DNA from: Aquilaria yunnanensis
Taxonomy: Eukaryota; Streptophyta; Magnoliopsida; Malvales; Thymelaeaceae
Assembly (NCBI GenBank): GCA_039654915.1
Contig: CM077596.1
Span: 49,226,501-49,290,500, forward strand
Length of the DNA stretch: 64,000 bases
Direction: 5' to 3'
Shown: positions 46,102-58,855 of the stretch, piece by piece
Layout: each line of letters opens with the position of its first letter
How positions within the stretch are numbered: the stretch's first letter is position 1
Position numbers and translations under genes: made by a program
The notes under the pieces: generated by a model
Seen by the model: only the letters and a program-made list of their open reading frames with translations
Databases searched by the model: none
Told to the model about the DNA's origin: nothing

Positions 46102-49100
46102 TTAGGCGTAGAATTTTTTCAAGGCATCTGAATGCCAAGTGTTTTTCAATTCTACGCCTTCGGCGTCGCCAAGCTTGTACACGCCTTTTCGTACTTCGGC
46201 GAGAACCAGATAAGGTCCTTCCCAATTTGCGCGAAGTACTCCGTGAGCTGGCCTTCAGGGTGCGAAGTCGGCCTTTCGGAGAACGAGGTCTCCTTTTTTG
46301 ATTTCTTTTGGCCTGGCTTTTAAGTTGATAGCCGCGGCCACTCTTTGCTGGAAAGCTTTTCTTCTCAGCTCGGCTATTTCTCTGTGTTCGGCCACAAGGT
46401 CGAGCTTGGTTCTCAGGCCGAGGTCGTTTCCGCCTTCATCAAATACTTGCACCCGTACTGAAGGCTGAACTATCTCTATTGGGATAATGGCCTCTGTTCC
46501 GAAGACGAGTGAGAAGGGAGTTTCCCCTGTGGCTCTTCGTGGCGTCGTTCGGTAGCTCCACAATACACTTTGGAGTTCTCCTGGCCATTTCCCCTTGGCT
46601 TCCCCAAGTCTCTTTTTCAGGCCGTCTTTTATGGTCCTGTTTGATACTTCCACCTGCCCATTGCTTTGGGGGTGAGCTACTGGGGCGAAGTGCATCTTTA
46701 TTCCGAGGTCGCTGATGAATTCCTGGAATCCTTTGTCTATGAACTGGGATCCATTATCAGCTACTAGTACCCTCGGTATGCCAAATCTGCATACGATGTT
46801 TTTCCACACGAACTTCTGCACTTCTTTTGCCGAGATAGTTGCTAGTGGTTCTGCCTCTACCCATTTTGAGAAATAGTCCACTGCTACCACGCAGAATTTC
46901 ACGCCTCCGGGCGCTGTGGGGAGTGGCCCAATGAGGTCTATGCCCCAGACTGCGAAGGGCCAAGGATAGTCTGCCGACGTTACCATTTCCGAGGGTATCC
47001 TCTGGATTTTTGCATGTCTCTGGCAACTACCGCACTTCTGGACGAACTGCCTTGCGTCCTTTCTCAGGGTAGGCCAGAAGTATCCTTGGCGGAGTATCAC
47101 TGCTGCAAGGGCATCAGTTCCAACGTGCGAGCCGCACATGCCTTCGTGGACTTCTTCGAGGACCATCTCAGTATCCTCTTCGCCCACACATCTCTGCAGC
47201 GGATTTGCATATCCTTGCCGATATAACTCTTCACCAATCAGGAAGAATCTTCCGGCACGTCTTCGCAGTCTTGCAGCATTGCCGGCGTCTTCGGGAAGCT
47301 CATTCTCTGCGAGGTATCTCTTTATGGGGTCCTTCCACCCCATTCCCGAGGTCGTTACGCTTAGCACGGAGATGCTTGGATGGTCTAGCACCTCGGTGTA
47401 TGTTTTGGACTTTGCTAAGCAATCTGCCTCAGTGTTATTCCGCCGGGGTACATTTTCGATCCGTACGGCGTCAAACTCTTGGATGAGATTTCTTACCAGC
47501 TCGTGGTATTTTGCCAAGATGGGGTCCTTCGCCCCATAATCTCCTGCCGTCTGCCGAACTACCAGCTGGGAATCGCTGTGAGCCCTTAAGCTTCTCACAC
47601 CAATCTTTCTGGCCAAGCGTAATCCCGCTATGAGGGCTTCATACTCAGCCACATTATTGGTGACGTTGAAGCTGAACTTGATAGCCTTCATCACCTCTAG
47701 GCCTTCGGGTCCTCTGATAACTATTCCAGCTCCCTGGTGTTCGGACCCCGAGGCTCCGTCAACATGCAAGGTCCATTCTGGCTCCCCTTCTTTCGGATCT
47801 GAGTGGTTCTCCTCAGTGGTGGGTATTTCGGCGATAAAATCTGCCAATGCTTGGGCTTTTATGGCCTTTCGAGGCTCATACGTGATTTCGTGTTCGCCAA
47901 GCTCTATGCACCACTTGGAGAGCCTTCCCGAATGATCAACTCTCTTCATGACATCCCGTAGTGGTAGACTACTTCGGACGATGATGGGGTGAGCCTGGAA
48001 ATATGGTCGTAGTCTTCTTCCTGCAAGCACCAAGGCGTATATAGCTTTTTGAAGCAAAGGGTACCTGACTTCGGCGCCATGCAGGGACTTGCTGACATAG
48101 TAGACCGGCCATTGTTTCGGCCCTTCTTCTTTTATCAGGACCGAGCTCACGGCCTTTTCTGTGACAGCGAGGTATAGTACGAGGGGTTCTCCCTCCCGAG
48201 GTTGCCGCAGAGTCGGCAGGCTGGCCAGGTAGACTTTGAGTTCTTCCCAGGCCTTTTGGCAATCTCCTTCCCAGAGATGATTGTTCCTTCCGAGGTCGCC
48301 TTCCATCTTTGCTGCCTTTGTGAGGACTTTGAAGAAAGGTCGACACCTATCTCCGTACCTGGAAATAAACCTGCTCAGAGAGGTTATTCTTCCGGTTAGT
48401 CTCTGCACGTCTTTCACTGTGGCAGGAGTTCGGAACTCAAGCAGAGCCTTAATCTTCTCAGGATTGGCGTCGATGCCTCTTTCGGATACCATGTACCCAA
48501 GGAATTTTCCCGACGTCACCCCGAACATACACTTCTCGGGGTTAAGGCGAATCCCGAAGGCTCTGAGCTTTTGGAAGGTTTCCTCCAAATCTGCAACGTG
48601 GTAGCCGGGCAGCTTGCTTTTTACTATCATATCGTCAACATATACTTCCATGTTTCTCCCCATTTGGTCTTTAAAGACCTTGTTCATCAGTCTCTGGTAG
48701 GTGGCTCCTGCATTTTTCAGCCCGAAGGGCATTCTTATATAGCAGTACGTTCCTCCCTCGGTGATGAAGGCAGTTTTCTCTTCATCTTCCGGGTCCATCC
48801 TTATCTGATGGTAGCCGCTGAAGGCATCTAGGAAGCTCAGGAGCCCGTATTCGGCCGTTGAATCTACCAGTTGATCTATTGGCGGGAGGGGAAATGAGTC
48901 TTTCGGGCAAGCATCGTTCAAGTTTCTGAAATCAATGCACATCCGGAGTTTGCTGCTACCTTCTTTTGTGGCGATGACCACGTTGCTTAACCATTCGGGG
49001 TATTTGACCTCCCTGATAACTTCAGCATCCAATAGGTGCTGGACCTCGGTTTTCACAAAGTTACTTTTGTGGGCTGAGATGCTTCGTTTCTTTTGCCTGA

Positions 49101-51600
49101 CAGGTTTTGCTTCCGGGCTTACTTTGAGGCTGTGCTGTATTATGCCAGGGTTCACTCCTGGCATGTCTTTCGGCGAGTAGGCAAACAGATCTTTATTTTT
49201 TAGCAGAAAGGATACAAGATTTTCCTTATCACCTTTGGCCAAGCTCTTCCCTATTCGGGTAGATTGTCCTGGGACAAGATCTACTGCTTCCGTTTCTGCT
49301 TCTGGGGGATCTCCTTCTTTGCCTTTCTCCCGCGCCTTTGCCTCCACCGTTTGTGTAGAGCTGTTTGCCGGAGCCTTTCGTGTTTTTACAAACACCTTTC
49401 TTACCTCGGCTTGGTCGATGAAGACCTCTGCATCTCCATCCTTGGTGGCGAATGTGACAGTCAAGTACTTCACATCGGGGCGAATGTGCAGGTTCCCCTG
49501 AGTCTGCCTTCCAAGGATGGCGTTGTACGAAGACGGGACATCCATGACGATGAATCTTGTCATTGTGGACGCGTACAACTCAGCTGCTCCGTCTACCGAA
49601 GTGCCTTTCATCATCAAAGGGAGGTCGATCCATCCGAGGACGGGTAGTTTGGATGGCCCAACGCCGAAGGTGGGCGTGGTGACAGGTTTCAGCTCGCTGC
49701 TGGTGATGCCCAGGCTCGGCAGTAAGTGCGAGAATAGGACGTCAGCATTTGAGCCATCATCAAGCAACACTCTCTTGACGTCCCAGTTCCCTATTCTCGC
49801 CATTATCAGCAGCGGGTCGTCGTGGGGGAAGACGACAGTGGAGCCATCTTTGCGAGCCAATTTCTTTGATGGACTTTGATACTCCATAACAGCAATTTCT
49901 CTGGCCTTCCGCTTTCTTTCCGAGGATGGGAGCCCCGTGGTGATGGTTTGGATGACCCCTACTGGAGGTGGGAGGCGCCTTTTTGGACTTCTGTTTCTCC
50001 GCCTGTCGGAGTCATAGTCCTCGTTTTCGGCCCTCTCTTCCTCCTCTTTTCTGCCTTTAGGGGAGGGCATCCGCAGATACTTGCGAAGTTGGCCCTGTTT
50101 GATCAGCGACTCTATGTACTTCTTCAGCTGGAAGCAGTCTTCGGTGTCATGACCGTGGTCGCGATGAAACTGGCAGAACTTCTTGGCATTCTTCTTATTA
50201 TCGGCGGCCATGGCCTTTGGCCGCCGAATCTGCGTCCCTTGCCTTTCCAGCGCCATGAGAATGTTGGTCCGTGTCGTGCTCAAGGGTGTGAAACTTTGAG
50301 GTTTCTTTCCTCGCATTCGCCGTGGTCGACCTGTGTGTTCAGAAAGATACCGAGCTTGCTGGCTGGACCCTTCGGCGCGGTGATGATCAGACTTCGGCCC
50401 CGCCATCCTCAATTCCTCGGCTGTCATGTGCTGCTCTGCCCTTCGGTAAAATTCTCCGAGGGTCTCCGGGGGGTCCTTTGAGAACTCGTAGAACAGCTGT
50501 GAGTCACGCCGAAGGCCCCGTGTCATAGCGAGGATGCGGATTTCGGGCCGGAAGTCCGGGACGCTGAGTGCTTCCCTGTTGAATCGTTCGACATAGTCTC
50601 GGATCGTCTCTCCGTTTCTCTGCTCTATGTCGAACATCTGTACAGGCATTTTGGCCGTCGGCCTGCTCCCAATGAACTGCTGGGTAAAGGCTGTGGACAA
50701 CTCCTGAAACTCAGTGATAGTCCCTGGGGGCAACGAATTGTACCATGCTGTTGCTGGGCCCGTGAGGGTGACTTCAAAGCATTTGCACATGGTAGCGTCA
50801 TCAGCTCCGTGCATTATCATGCTCCGCCTGTACTTCGTCAGATGGGCCTGTGGATCAGTCCGGCCATCATAGATCTCCAGCCTAGGCACTCTGAAGTCGC
50901 CTGGCATAGCTGCCTCAACGACGGTGCGAATAAACGGGGAGCCATCTTCGCATAACGCCCCCGACAGCCTGTCCCAAACGGGTTTTCTGGTCACTTGCTT
51001 TTCCACTCTGTCCAGCCGTGCCAATATCCTTTCCATAAGCGCAGTGGCGCTAGGACCATTTTCGCGGGAGGGTGATCGACGGCGCCTTTTCGGGGAGCGA
51101 GTTCGGCGCGGAGGGGTCAGGGCCCTCGCCTCAGGCGACGAACTGCTTCGCTGTGAGACTCTCGGTCGCTTGGACCCGGTTTGTCCCACAGGCCGTTTTC
51201 CGAGGGCTATATCTTCTGTGGATGATTCTCCGCGAGGATCTCCACTTTCTGAACTGCGGTGTGTAGACTTGGGGCTTCTCTCCCGAGGGCGTGTTGATGA
51301 GGAGGGTTTCTGGGCCTGCGACTGCTGTGGCCACCTTCGGTCGATCTGCTGAGTCATTTCAGCAACGACCGAGCGCTGAAAGTCCCTCAAGAAGCTCATG
51401 GTGATTACCAGAGGGCGGTCCTCCTCGGGCGTAGAAGTCTCTGGGAGTGTCTGCTCAGCAGCCGGTTGTATCTCAGGCGCGGACGAGGACCTTGGGAGTC
51501 CCTTGTCCTTAGAACGCCGAGTCTCAACGACGGCAATCTGCGAGCGGTTTCCCACAGACGGCGCCAAATGATGGCCCAGGGCCTCATCGTTGTGAGTCAT
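46102..51600 (-). CDS. Tat-clade gag-pol polyprotein, one internal stop near the end
   Basis: A 1833-codon frame (51600 to 46102) with a single TGA at 46255-46257; codons before it number 1781. Order by residue: SR-rich N-terminus; gag (about 230-400, GPATAWYNSLPPGTI, IRDYVERFNREA); zinc motif CQFHRDHGHDTEDC (about 475); protease LLDDGSNADVLF (about 610); RT with MCIDFRNLNDACPKD and active site VYVDDMIV (about 985); RNase H; second aRNH domain with LHVDGASG (about 1275); integrase with finger ending CGSCQRHAK (about 1530) and Asp, Asp, Glu in GIDLIGP, VADNGSQF and SNGQVEVSNR. After the TGA the usual C-terminus follows in frame (GVLRANWEGPY..KLGDAEGVEL). The ATG at 51600 lies inside the LTR and the frame reads through the PBS; a downstream Met (MSFLRDF) is a possible true start. 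Catalytic parts are intact, so activity is possible despite the late stop. Confidence 0.9.
51551..51566 (-). other. Primer-binding site of the Tat-clade element
   Basis: On the minus strand TGGCGCCGTCTGTGGG starts two bases after the 5' LTR. TGGCGCCGTCTG is a common plant gypsy PBS form; I have not assigned the tRNA with certainty. Confidence 0.85.
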
Positions 51601-52435
51601 GATGACTGTTGAGGAGACTTCTAGGAGGAAGAACGCCTGGAAGGTAGATCGCCTCTAGGAGAGTACCTGGAAAACTGGGAAATAGGGTTAGGAGGCCCCC
51701 GGAGTGTTTTTCCGGGGGGGGAGCCTCCGACGCCCAAGTCAGTGGTGGCCGGAAGAAGGAGAAAGTCACTAGCTCAAAGAGAAAGGCAGAAAAGTCTCGC
51801 CTGGTCTTTTCTCAGAGTATGGGAGCTGTATCTCCGGCCTGCCAACCTCCTGTCAAGTATTTATTTCCTGTATATATAGGAATACCTAGCCCGTTCAGAT
51901 CATGACACGTGTGCGGTCGGATGCTCCTGAACGTCTGGGCGTAGGGGACAGATAGTTGGTAACTAGATGGCCTCGAGCCTTGTGCTGAGACGGGCCATGA
52001 TATGATTCTGATGGCGTCTGCGCGTCAGGGCGACTTTTTACGTCTGTGGTGGGACGTGTCAGAGGCTTCCTTAAATGCTTCCTTAAATGCGCCTGCCGTA
52101 CTCCCGGGGTCCCTGGGCGAGGTCGTCCTCTAGTTCGGACAGAGCCTCTTCGGGAAGCCTACCCTCAGTTCGGGGGTTCCCAGTTCCAGGGGGTTCCGCC
52201 TTCGGGGATATCATATTCGGGCAGCAATGTCTGGTGCCACTTTTCCGAAGGCGCGTTGTTCACAACCTTGGGGGGCGAATGGAGTCCTCAAGTTTTACTG
52301 GCGTGCCGAGGCTCGGAGCTCTCAGGCTATCTCCCGAGGTGCATGATTCCACCTATTCCCGGGAAGCGCCAGTTCTTCTGGCCGTTGTTGTGGCAGGGTA
52401 TTCGGCCAGATTGAGGCGACAGCCTTTGGCTATCA
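51569..52435 (-). repeat. 5' LTR of the Tat-clade element
   Basis: 867 bp, the partner of 41274-42140. It is followed by the target duplication CCAAC at 52436-52440. The first codons of the gag-pol frame lie in its last 32 bases in element sense. Confidence 0.95.
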
Positions 52436-52440
52436 CCAAC

Positions 52441-55400
52441 AAAAAATTGTTACATGATAAGTGCATATATTGTAAACAATAGTTATTTCATATATGGAGA
52501 AAATTGATAATGTAAGAGTTTATTCAATTGTAAAAATTATTTCTTAGTTCAAATTTCTAAGAGAGGAGTTATCATACAGCTAAAAATAATTTTAAAAAAT
52601 TGGTGTTATATACATACAATTACTTTAAGTTAGTAGATTTCTTGTATTTTTGGACAAATATGGAATGTTTCAAAAAGTTTAGAGCCAAAAAAGAATACTA
52701 ATAGATTAAGAATGAAAATGAAGTATAAATTAATGTTTAGAGCCAAAAAGTTTAGAGCCAAAATATAGTACTATATATTTTATTTCAAATAAAAAGTAAT
52801 GGTATATTTAACATTAAGTTGTACTCTTTTTTGTGAATTTAGTATTTTTCTTTCTTTATTTTTTTTTCAATTTATGCCTTTTTTTTATAAATTTATAAAA
52901 AAATAATTTTGAAATATTATTAAATATTATTCATTTAATTAAAGAAAATTTTAATATATTTTTATTTTTAAAATGTTAGATAAATTTGCACTAGTTATAT
53001 ACACTTTATTTATATTCAAATAACTTGTTGATTACTAATATTATAAAAAGTATGAAGGTGCCAAAATATTAAATGACATTTTTATCCTTACATTATAAAT
53101 TATTTTTTTCTTTTAATAAAACTCAATTTTGTTATTATCTATTTAGTTAGAGTTATACTAGCATTAGAACACTAAATAAACCTTTAAGTTACCACTAAAT
53201 TTTATTTATTGTTACAAACTTGCCTGTCCTTAATTATATATTATAGAATCAGATATTGTATGTATTTTTTTCCGTTAATCTTACCTTTAATGGCTAAAAA
53301 TCCTAGATTGGCACTAATTTTTTTTTACATCAAACATGTCACCATTGATTCTATATTACTATCAAATAACACTTCAAGTATAATAAATATTTTGTAAAAC
53401 TTAGAATTTTAGCATAGCATTTTTAAAACTTTCATAGCTAAATCCTTATTTGAATAAAAGACTTAAATATATGGTAAAACTCATTCTAAAATTTGTACTA
53501 CTAAATATTTTGTAAAACTTAAAATTTCAAAATTAGCATTTCAAAAGCCTTTATTGCTCAATCTTTCATTTAAATACAATATCTAAATATATAGTAAAAC
53601 TCATACTAAAATTTGTATTACTATAAAAATTACCTTAATATTAAATTTTTTTAATTAATGCTTGTGGCAACTTGGACAAGTATATACTATGACAGCTTAT
53701 TATCTAGTAAACTCATACTAAATTTTTACATGAAAATCTATAGGTATTGTATATTAAAAATTAGTTTTAGGTATAAAAAGTATATATTAAAAATTTATAT
53801 AAATGAACACTTTATAATAGTTCACCTAAAGTTTTTTCCTTTACCCTAAAATTATATGTTCTTTACTTTTTTAATGATATACAAATTTTATATTATATAA
53901 ATCTATGAGGACTCTAAAAATAAGAAAATAAAACAATCCATTTACAGAGATCTAAATATATCATTGCCCGTTTAATTAGATATTTAATAGTATTAAAATA
54001 ATATAAATATAATAGGAGAGAAAAAATGCAAACTAAGAGGTGTTTAGCCTTTAATCTTTCATAAATTTACTATTTTGACTACTAAACTTACTTTGACCAC
54101 TAAAATTAGTTAATTTTACAAGTATGACTTAAGTTTTTTCTACTATAAAAATAGTTTTTAATATATAAATTTTGTCAATTAATTTTTTCAAAATTGGACA
54201 TGTATAGACTATGAAAGCTTACATATCTGGTCCATTTTAAAGTAATCATATAATTCAAGCATGACTCAAGCCTTTATTATGAAAAAAAAATAAAAAGATA
54301 ATCATCGTAGCAAAGGTCATTGTGAAAAATTTTAGGAAAAAAAAATCACTGGCTCCTAGAATTATAGAATATTATAATAAAAAACTATGTAAAAAGTAGA
54401 AAAATGAAACTTATAAGAAACACGTCTAAACTAAAAATTAAAATCATTACTACTACTATTTATTTTGAACAAGATAATTAGAATTATAATTATTTGAGTA
54501 AAAAATTTTTGATTTATTTGCAAAGTACATGTGCAGTTGCTAGTTTGTAAAAAATTCTATGGTAGAGAAGTATGAAAGTGATGTGCCCATAGAAAAAGCA
54601 TTAAAATTGTGCCACATGACTCATTGCGACATATTAACTTGTTAAACAGATGACACATATGTAAAATGCTAAAAATAATTAAATAATACATAGAAAAAAT
54701 GCAAAAAATATAAAATTAGTTGCATGAATAAATAAGAGAATTTATGTTAAGTGATTACATATATATATATATATATAAGCTTGAAAAAAGGGAAAACACA
54801 CATAAAAATATAAGAAAACAAAGTGACACATTACTTGGTTATATTGTTGTATATCTGAATATTTTGAATGCTAAAAAACATAGATAAAAAGTTTAAAGGG
54901 TAAAGAATTAAAAAGCAAAGCACATATCAAAAAATGAGATTAAAAAATGACCAAAAAATATTATTAATTTGTAAGGAAGTACAACATAAGTATAAATTAT
55001 TTTATAATAATGTATAAATGAAAAGAGTAACACATGAGAACAATAGAATAACAAATTAATGAAAGAATTAGTTTTTCCTAGTGGGTAGAATCTAAATGAA
55101 TGTAATGTACTCGAATGTGTGACTAACATGTATAAGCCTCTAATAGGACAATTTTAGTTGGAGTAGGCAATACATATAGTTCATAATACAAACACATTGT
55201 AATTGTAATTTAAATCTTAGATTATATATCAACCCAAGGTAAACGGAATTCAAAGGTGATCAAGGTGTGAGAATTAGAATCACTAGCACATATAGGAGGG
55301 ACAAATATACAATATCATTTAGTTCTAGCTAAAAATGATGGAAATATGAAATAAAAAAGAAAATGGATGTCTAATATATTGAAAAAATAATAATGAGAAA

Positions 55401-56640
55401 AGGAATGAAGCATGTAGAGTAATAAGGGAACTTTTGAATATAGGACTTAGAGATACCAATAAGAAAATAAATGTCACAATTATTGAATGAAGATGTCATA
55501 TTAATAGTAGATAATGTTATTACTGTGCACATAAATGTTATTTATAAGATTCAAATTGAACAAATAATATAGTTGTTCTTGAATATGAAAACATCATATT
55601 GATGATGAAACTGTCACTATTGTGCACATAAATGTCATTTCGTCTTAATAGAATGCCTTATATTTAAGAGAAAAGGTACAAATTGATCACTGAAGTATTG
55701 GTCATAGAGCAAGTTTGCCATCAAACTTTTTTTCATCTCAAATTTACCATCAATACTATCTTTTATGCACTCTAGTTTTACGTTGATCATTTATTTTTTC
55801 TAAATATTTATCTCACTTTTTTCATATAAAACATGCTAATATTAGGGAGTTATGAATTTAGAGATTATTTTTTTAGGAGTTTTTTTTTCTAATTATATTT
55901 AGTTTTCAAACAAAATTTTAAAATTATTTATTTTGTTATAATTAATAAGAAAGAAATCTAATAATTACTAATATCAAATTAATACTGAATCTCTAAAACT
56001 AGCTCACCTGGTTTCAACTTTTTTTACATGAAAAATAACTACTAGATAATTTTTTGATTTGTAAATAATTTAATTATTTAAATCCACGAGGCTAGTAAAA
56101 TTTAATGGCTAACTTCATAATTATTTAAATCCACAAGGTTAGTAAATTTTTCAACTCGCTCATTTTTGTTGCTTGCAACGAATAAATCAAAGTAGTTTCT
56201 CAAAAAAGCAATATATAAATTATTAGATAATTAGAAGATTTTTGAATTATTCTATATATATATATAATTATCATTTTTAAGTAACTTAATTAGTTAACAA
56301 TGTATTTAGCAATTTAGTAAATTTTATTAACCACGAGTTTGATGATAATTAAATTTTCTAAATGGAAGTGTCATTTTGTGAAAAGATTGAAACTTAGGAC
56401 TCAATGTTATAGTTTATCTTACAACTGAAGAACTAAGTCATAACATTTTATAAAGTTTGAGGACTAAGTCACATGATTTTGTAAAATTTGAGGGCTAAGT
56501 CATGCTGAGTCAAAGTTAAGAAACCAACTCATCCAAGTTGATAAAGTTGGAGGACTAATGGTGCATTTAAGCCTTATTCATTTTTTCTTTTGTTGATCCC
56601 CAGAAGTTCCAAATTATTGAATTCTAATTTTAAAGCTCGG
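52441..56640. other. AT-rich spacer
   Basis: No gene is seen. Contents: a tandem duplication of about 115 bp at about 53395-53630 (CTTAGAATTTTAGCAT / CTTAAAATTTCAAAATTAGCAT, each with AAACTCATNCTAAAATTTGTA), a (TA)n microsatellite at about 54759-54777, and a possible decayed repeat at 55670-56560 with phrases such as GAGGACTAAGTCA and GAGGGCTAAGTCA. Confidence 0.5.
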
Positions 56641-56649
56641 CCCTTTTGC

Positions 56650-57190
56650 TTCTTAAGTGCATGTTTGGTTCCAGATGAAAAGGTTGGATTTTTTTGTTTT
56701 TCTTCTCGTAGTTTTCTTTCTATAAAAGAATAAAGGCAATTCGGGGCAGGAGGAAAATTTGAAATCACACAGTAGCTTTGCAGCCGAACCGTCCAATTAT
56801 GACCCATGTGCGCCTGCCTGGTGGGGGCGACTTCACAATGCCCGACGAGCACTTTCCGGCCTCCTCCATCTGCTGGTAGCGGCCCACGTGATTTGGCACC
56901 TGCTCCCACCATCCATTCCTGGTTCGGCAAAAGCGTCAACGCGTGCTGGGCAGCCGTAAACATGTGATGAGCATGGGATCCACTGTGTGGTCTCATTTTC
57001 CCCACTCAAATTTGCTTTATTTACGGTTTATGCCATCGATATTGAGCTGTCAGGTGCACACGGTAGCTCCTCCCCACCAACTCAGCTACCTACCACACGG
57101 GCTTCATTGCCGTCCACCGCCGGCCGCTGCTCCTCTGATCCGTCTTATCCACTATCTCCACTGTCTTGAATGAAAGCTTTAAAAGTAAGC
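56650..57190. other. Unusually GC-rich patch, possible regulatory region or exon
   Basis: About 540 bp much richer in G+C than the several kilobases on each side. It includes a G-box core CACGTG at 56885-56890. Frames of 143 codons (-) and 66-76 codons (+) are open but show no recognised domain. It may be a host promoter, a 5' exon or a gene fragment carried by a transposon. Confidence 0.35.
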
Positions 57191-58195
57191 CAGATTTGGC
57201 AGCCCCTCCCTCTTCCGCCCTTGTGCGTATCGTTTACCATAAGTATGTGGTATAAATATTTTTACATTTTTATCATTTTATTATATGAGATTTAAGGATA
57301 TTTTGTAGACTACTCACTTTTTATATATATTTTGTCAAAAAATCACAATATACCATAAATATCGTGTGATATGTACTATAATATTTTATTTTTTGCGGCA
57401 TTTTTTATATATCAAAATATCATAAATATATAAAACATTAAAATATACATAATACACATATCATAAAATAAATATTTACTTTTATTTTTTTTACTTTTCT
57501 TAGTTAATATAAAAATGTAATGGATGGTAGCAACCGGCCCCAATCTTTTTCAATAATCTATTTGGCAATAATTGTCGTCTTTTTCAGCCATAACATGGTG
57601 TTAAATAATATCCCCAATTAAAATTCTGGTGCATACTACTCCATTTGAATATTACTTGCATTTGCAAAATTTCTTGACTTAAAACCAAAATTCTATTACC
57701 TGGGATGAATATGTTGCTTTTGCAGAATAAGTTAAGAAAGAAGCATCATACTTTGAGCAACCTAGAAACTCAATATGATATTAGAAAATATATTTTTATT
57801 ACTAAAGTATTATTTTTTTTCTCTTATATCAATAAATTATTTTTATTATTATTATTTATTTTGCTCTATATATAACATTTTTAATATTTTTTATATTAAA
57901 AAATATCATCTATTATATATATTTTATTTATATTTGACAAATTATGGTGAGAAAAATTAGAATACATATAAAATGTATAAAAATAAATTATTTAACAAAA
58001 TATGTCATCTTAAAAAAATTCTAATATTTATTTTTTTTTTGTGAAAATAGTAACGGTATTCGGTATACCTAACAGTAAAGGTATTTAACACCTTTGTATG
58101 TACGTTATACATTATATAAAATTATAAGTATGAAAAATATTTTGGGGAGGGAGACGCCCCTTAGCCCCCTATCTCTGCCCTTGTGTTTAATTATT
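57191..58195. other. AT-rich spacer
   Basis: No gene or classifiable repeat is seen. It ends with the target duplication AATTATT of the next MITE. Confidence 0.45.
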
Positions 58196-58646
58196 AGGGT
58201 AAATTACAATCTACCTCATGAGATTTAGGTAAAATTAAATTTTACCTCTTTTTTTTAAGAAATATACACTTTGCCGTCCACCTTTTTAATATAGTCCTAC
58301 AACAACTTCTGAAATCTTAATTTAGACTACAGTGGTCATTTTCAAATAATTTCAATCTATATGGTACTTTTTTTGCAATTAATTAACATTTAAAAAATAC
58401 TATTTTAAAAACTAAAAGAAATAAAAAAATAAAAAAATAATAATTTAAAATATCTATTAACTGTAAAACAAATACCATACAAATTAAAATTATTGGAAGA
58501 TTGATACCATAACATTTAAATTAAGATTTTAGAAATTATTCTCGGGTTGTATTAAACAGATATGGGCAAAGAGTATATTTTTGAAACAGAAAGGGGGCAA
58601 AGTGTAATTTCACTTAAATCTTAGGTGGCAAATTGTAATTTTTCCT
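58196..58646. mobile_element. MITE of 451 bp with imperfect inverted ends
   Basis: The left end AGGGTAAATTACAATCTACC and the right end (reversed) AGGAAAAATTACAATTTGCC form imperfect inverted repeats extending about 45 bases. AATTATT flanks both sides (58189-58195, 58647-58653). No coding capacity. The 7-bp duplication does not fix the superfamily; a hAT or Mutator-like origin is possible. Confidence 0.7.
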
Positions 58647-58855
58647 AATTATTACTGCTTCTATAAACAATTGATTTTGCATGGAAATTAAGAAAAGGAA
58701 AAAATTTATTCTTCTTTTCACTTTTACATCTTTATTTGGAAATGTGCTCAGAATGCTCTCCTTATAATAGTCAACCTTGCAAAAAAAAAAAAGAGGAATA
58801 ATTGACTCCGTTTGTGTTCATTACAATCAAGAGGAAGAAATATTATTGCACTTAT

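Larger units (their letters stand above)
41274..52435 (-). mobile_element. Young Tat-clade Ty3/gypsy retrotransposon with antisense gene
   Basis: An 11.2 kb element in minus orientation, flanked by CCAAC on both sides (41269-41273, 52436-52440). The LTRs are each 867 bp, start TGATGG and end CTATCA, and differ at only two positions by eye. PBS next to the right (5') LTR; purine tract next to the left (3') LTR. The minus strand codes gag-protease-RT-RNase H-aRNH-integrase in gypsy order; the plus strand carries a multi-exon gene. A second, archaeal-type RNase H domain and an antisense ORF place it in the Tat clade. It is markedly GC-richer than the surrounding DNA. One stop near the end of pol and one in the antisense gene; otherwise coding-complete. 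Confidence 0.95.

Noticed and set aside
45439..46105. 163-codon and overlapping ORFs with SFPLSRTRSL-type repeats
   Set aside because: They are translations of the GC-rich tandem repeat between two convergent genes.
49264..50481. Several plus-strand ORFs of 120-201 codons
   Set aside because: They are opposite-strand shadows of the gag-pol polyprotein, whose motifs are unambiguous.
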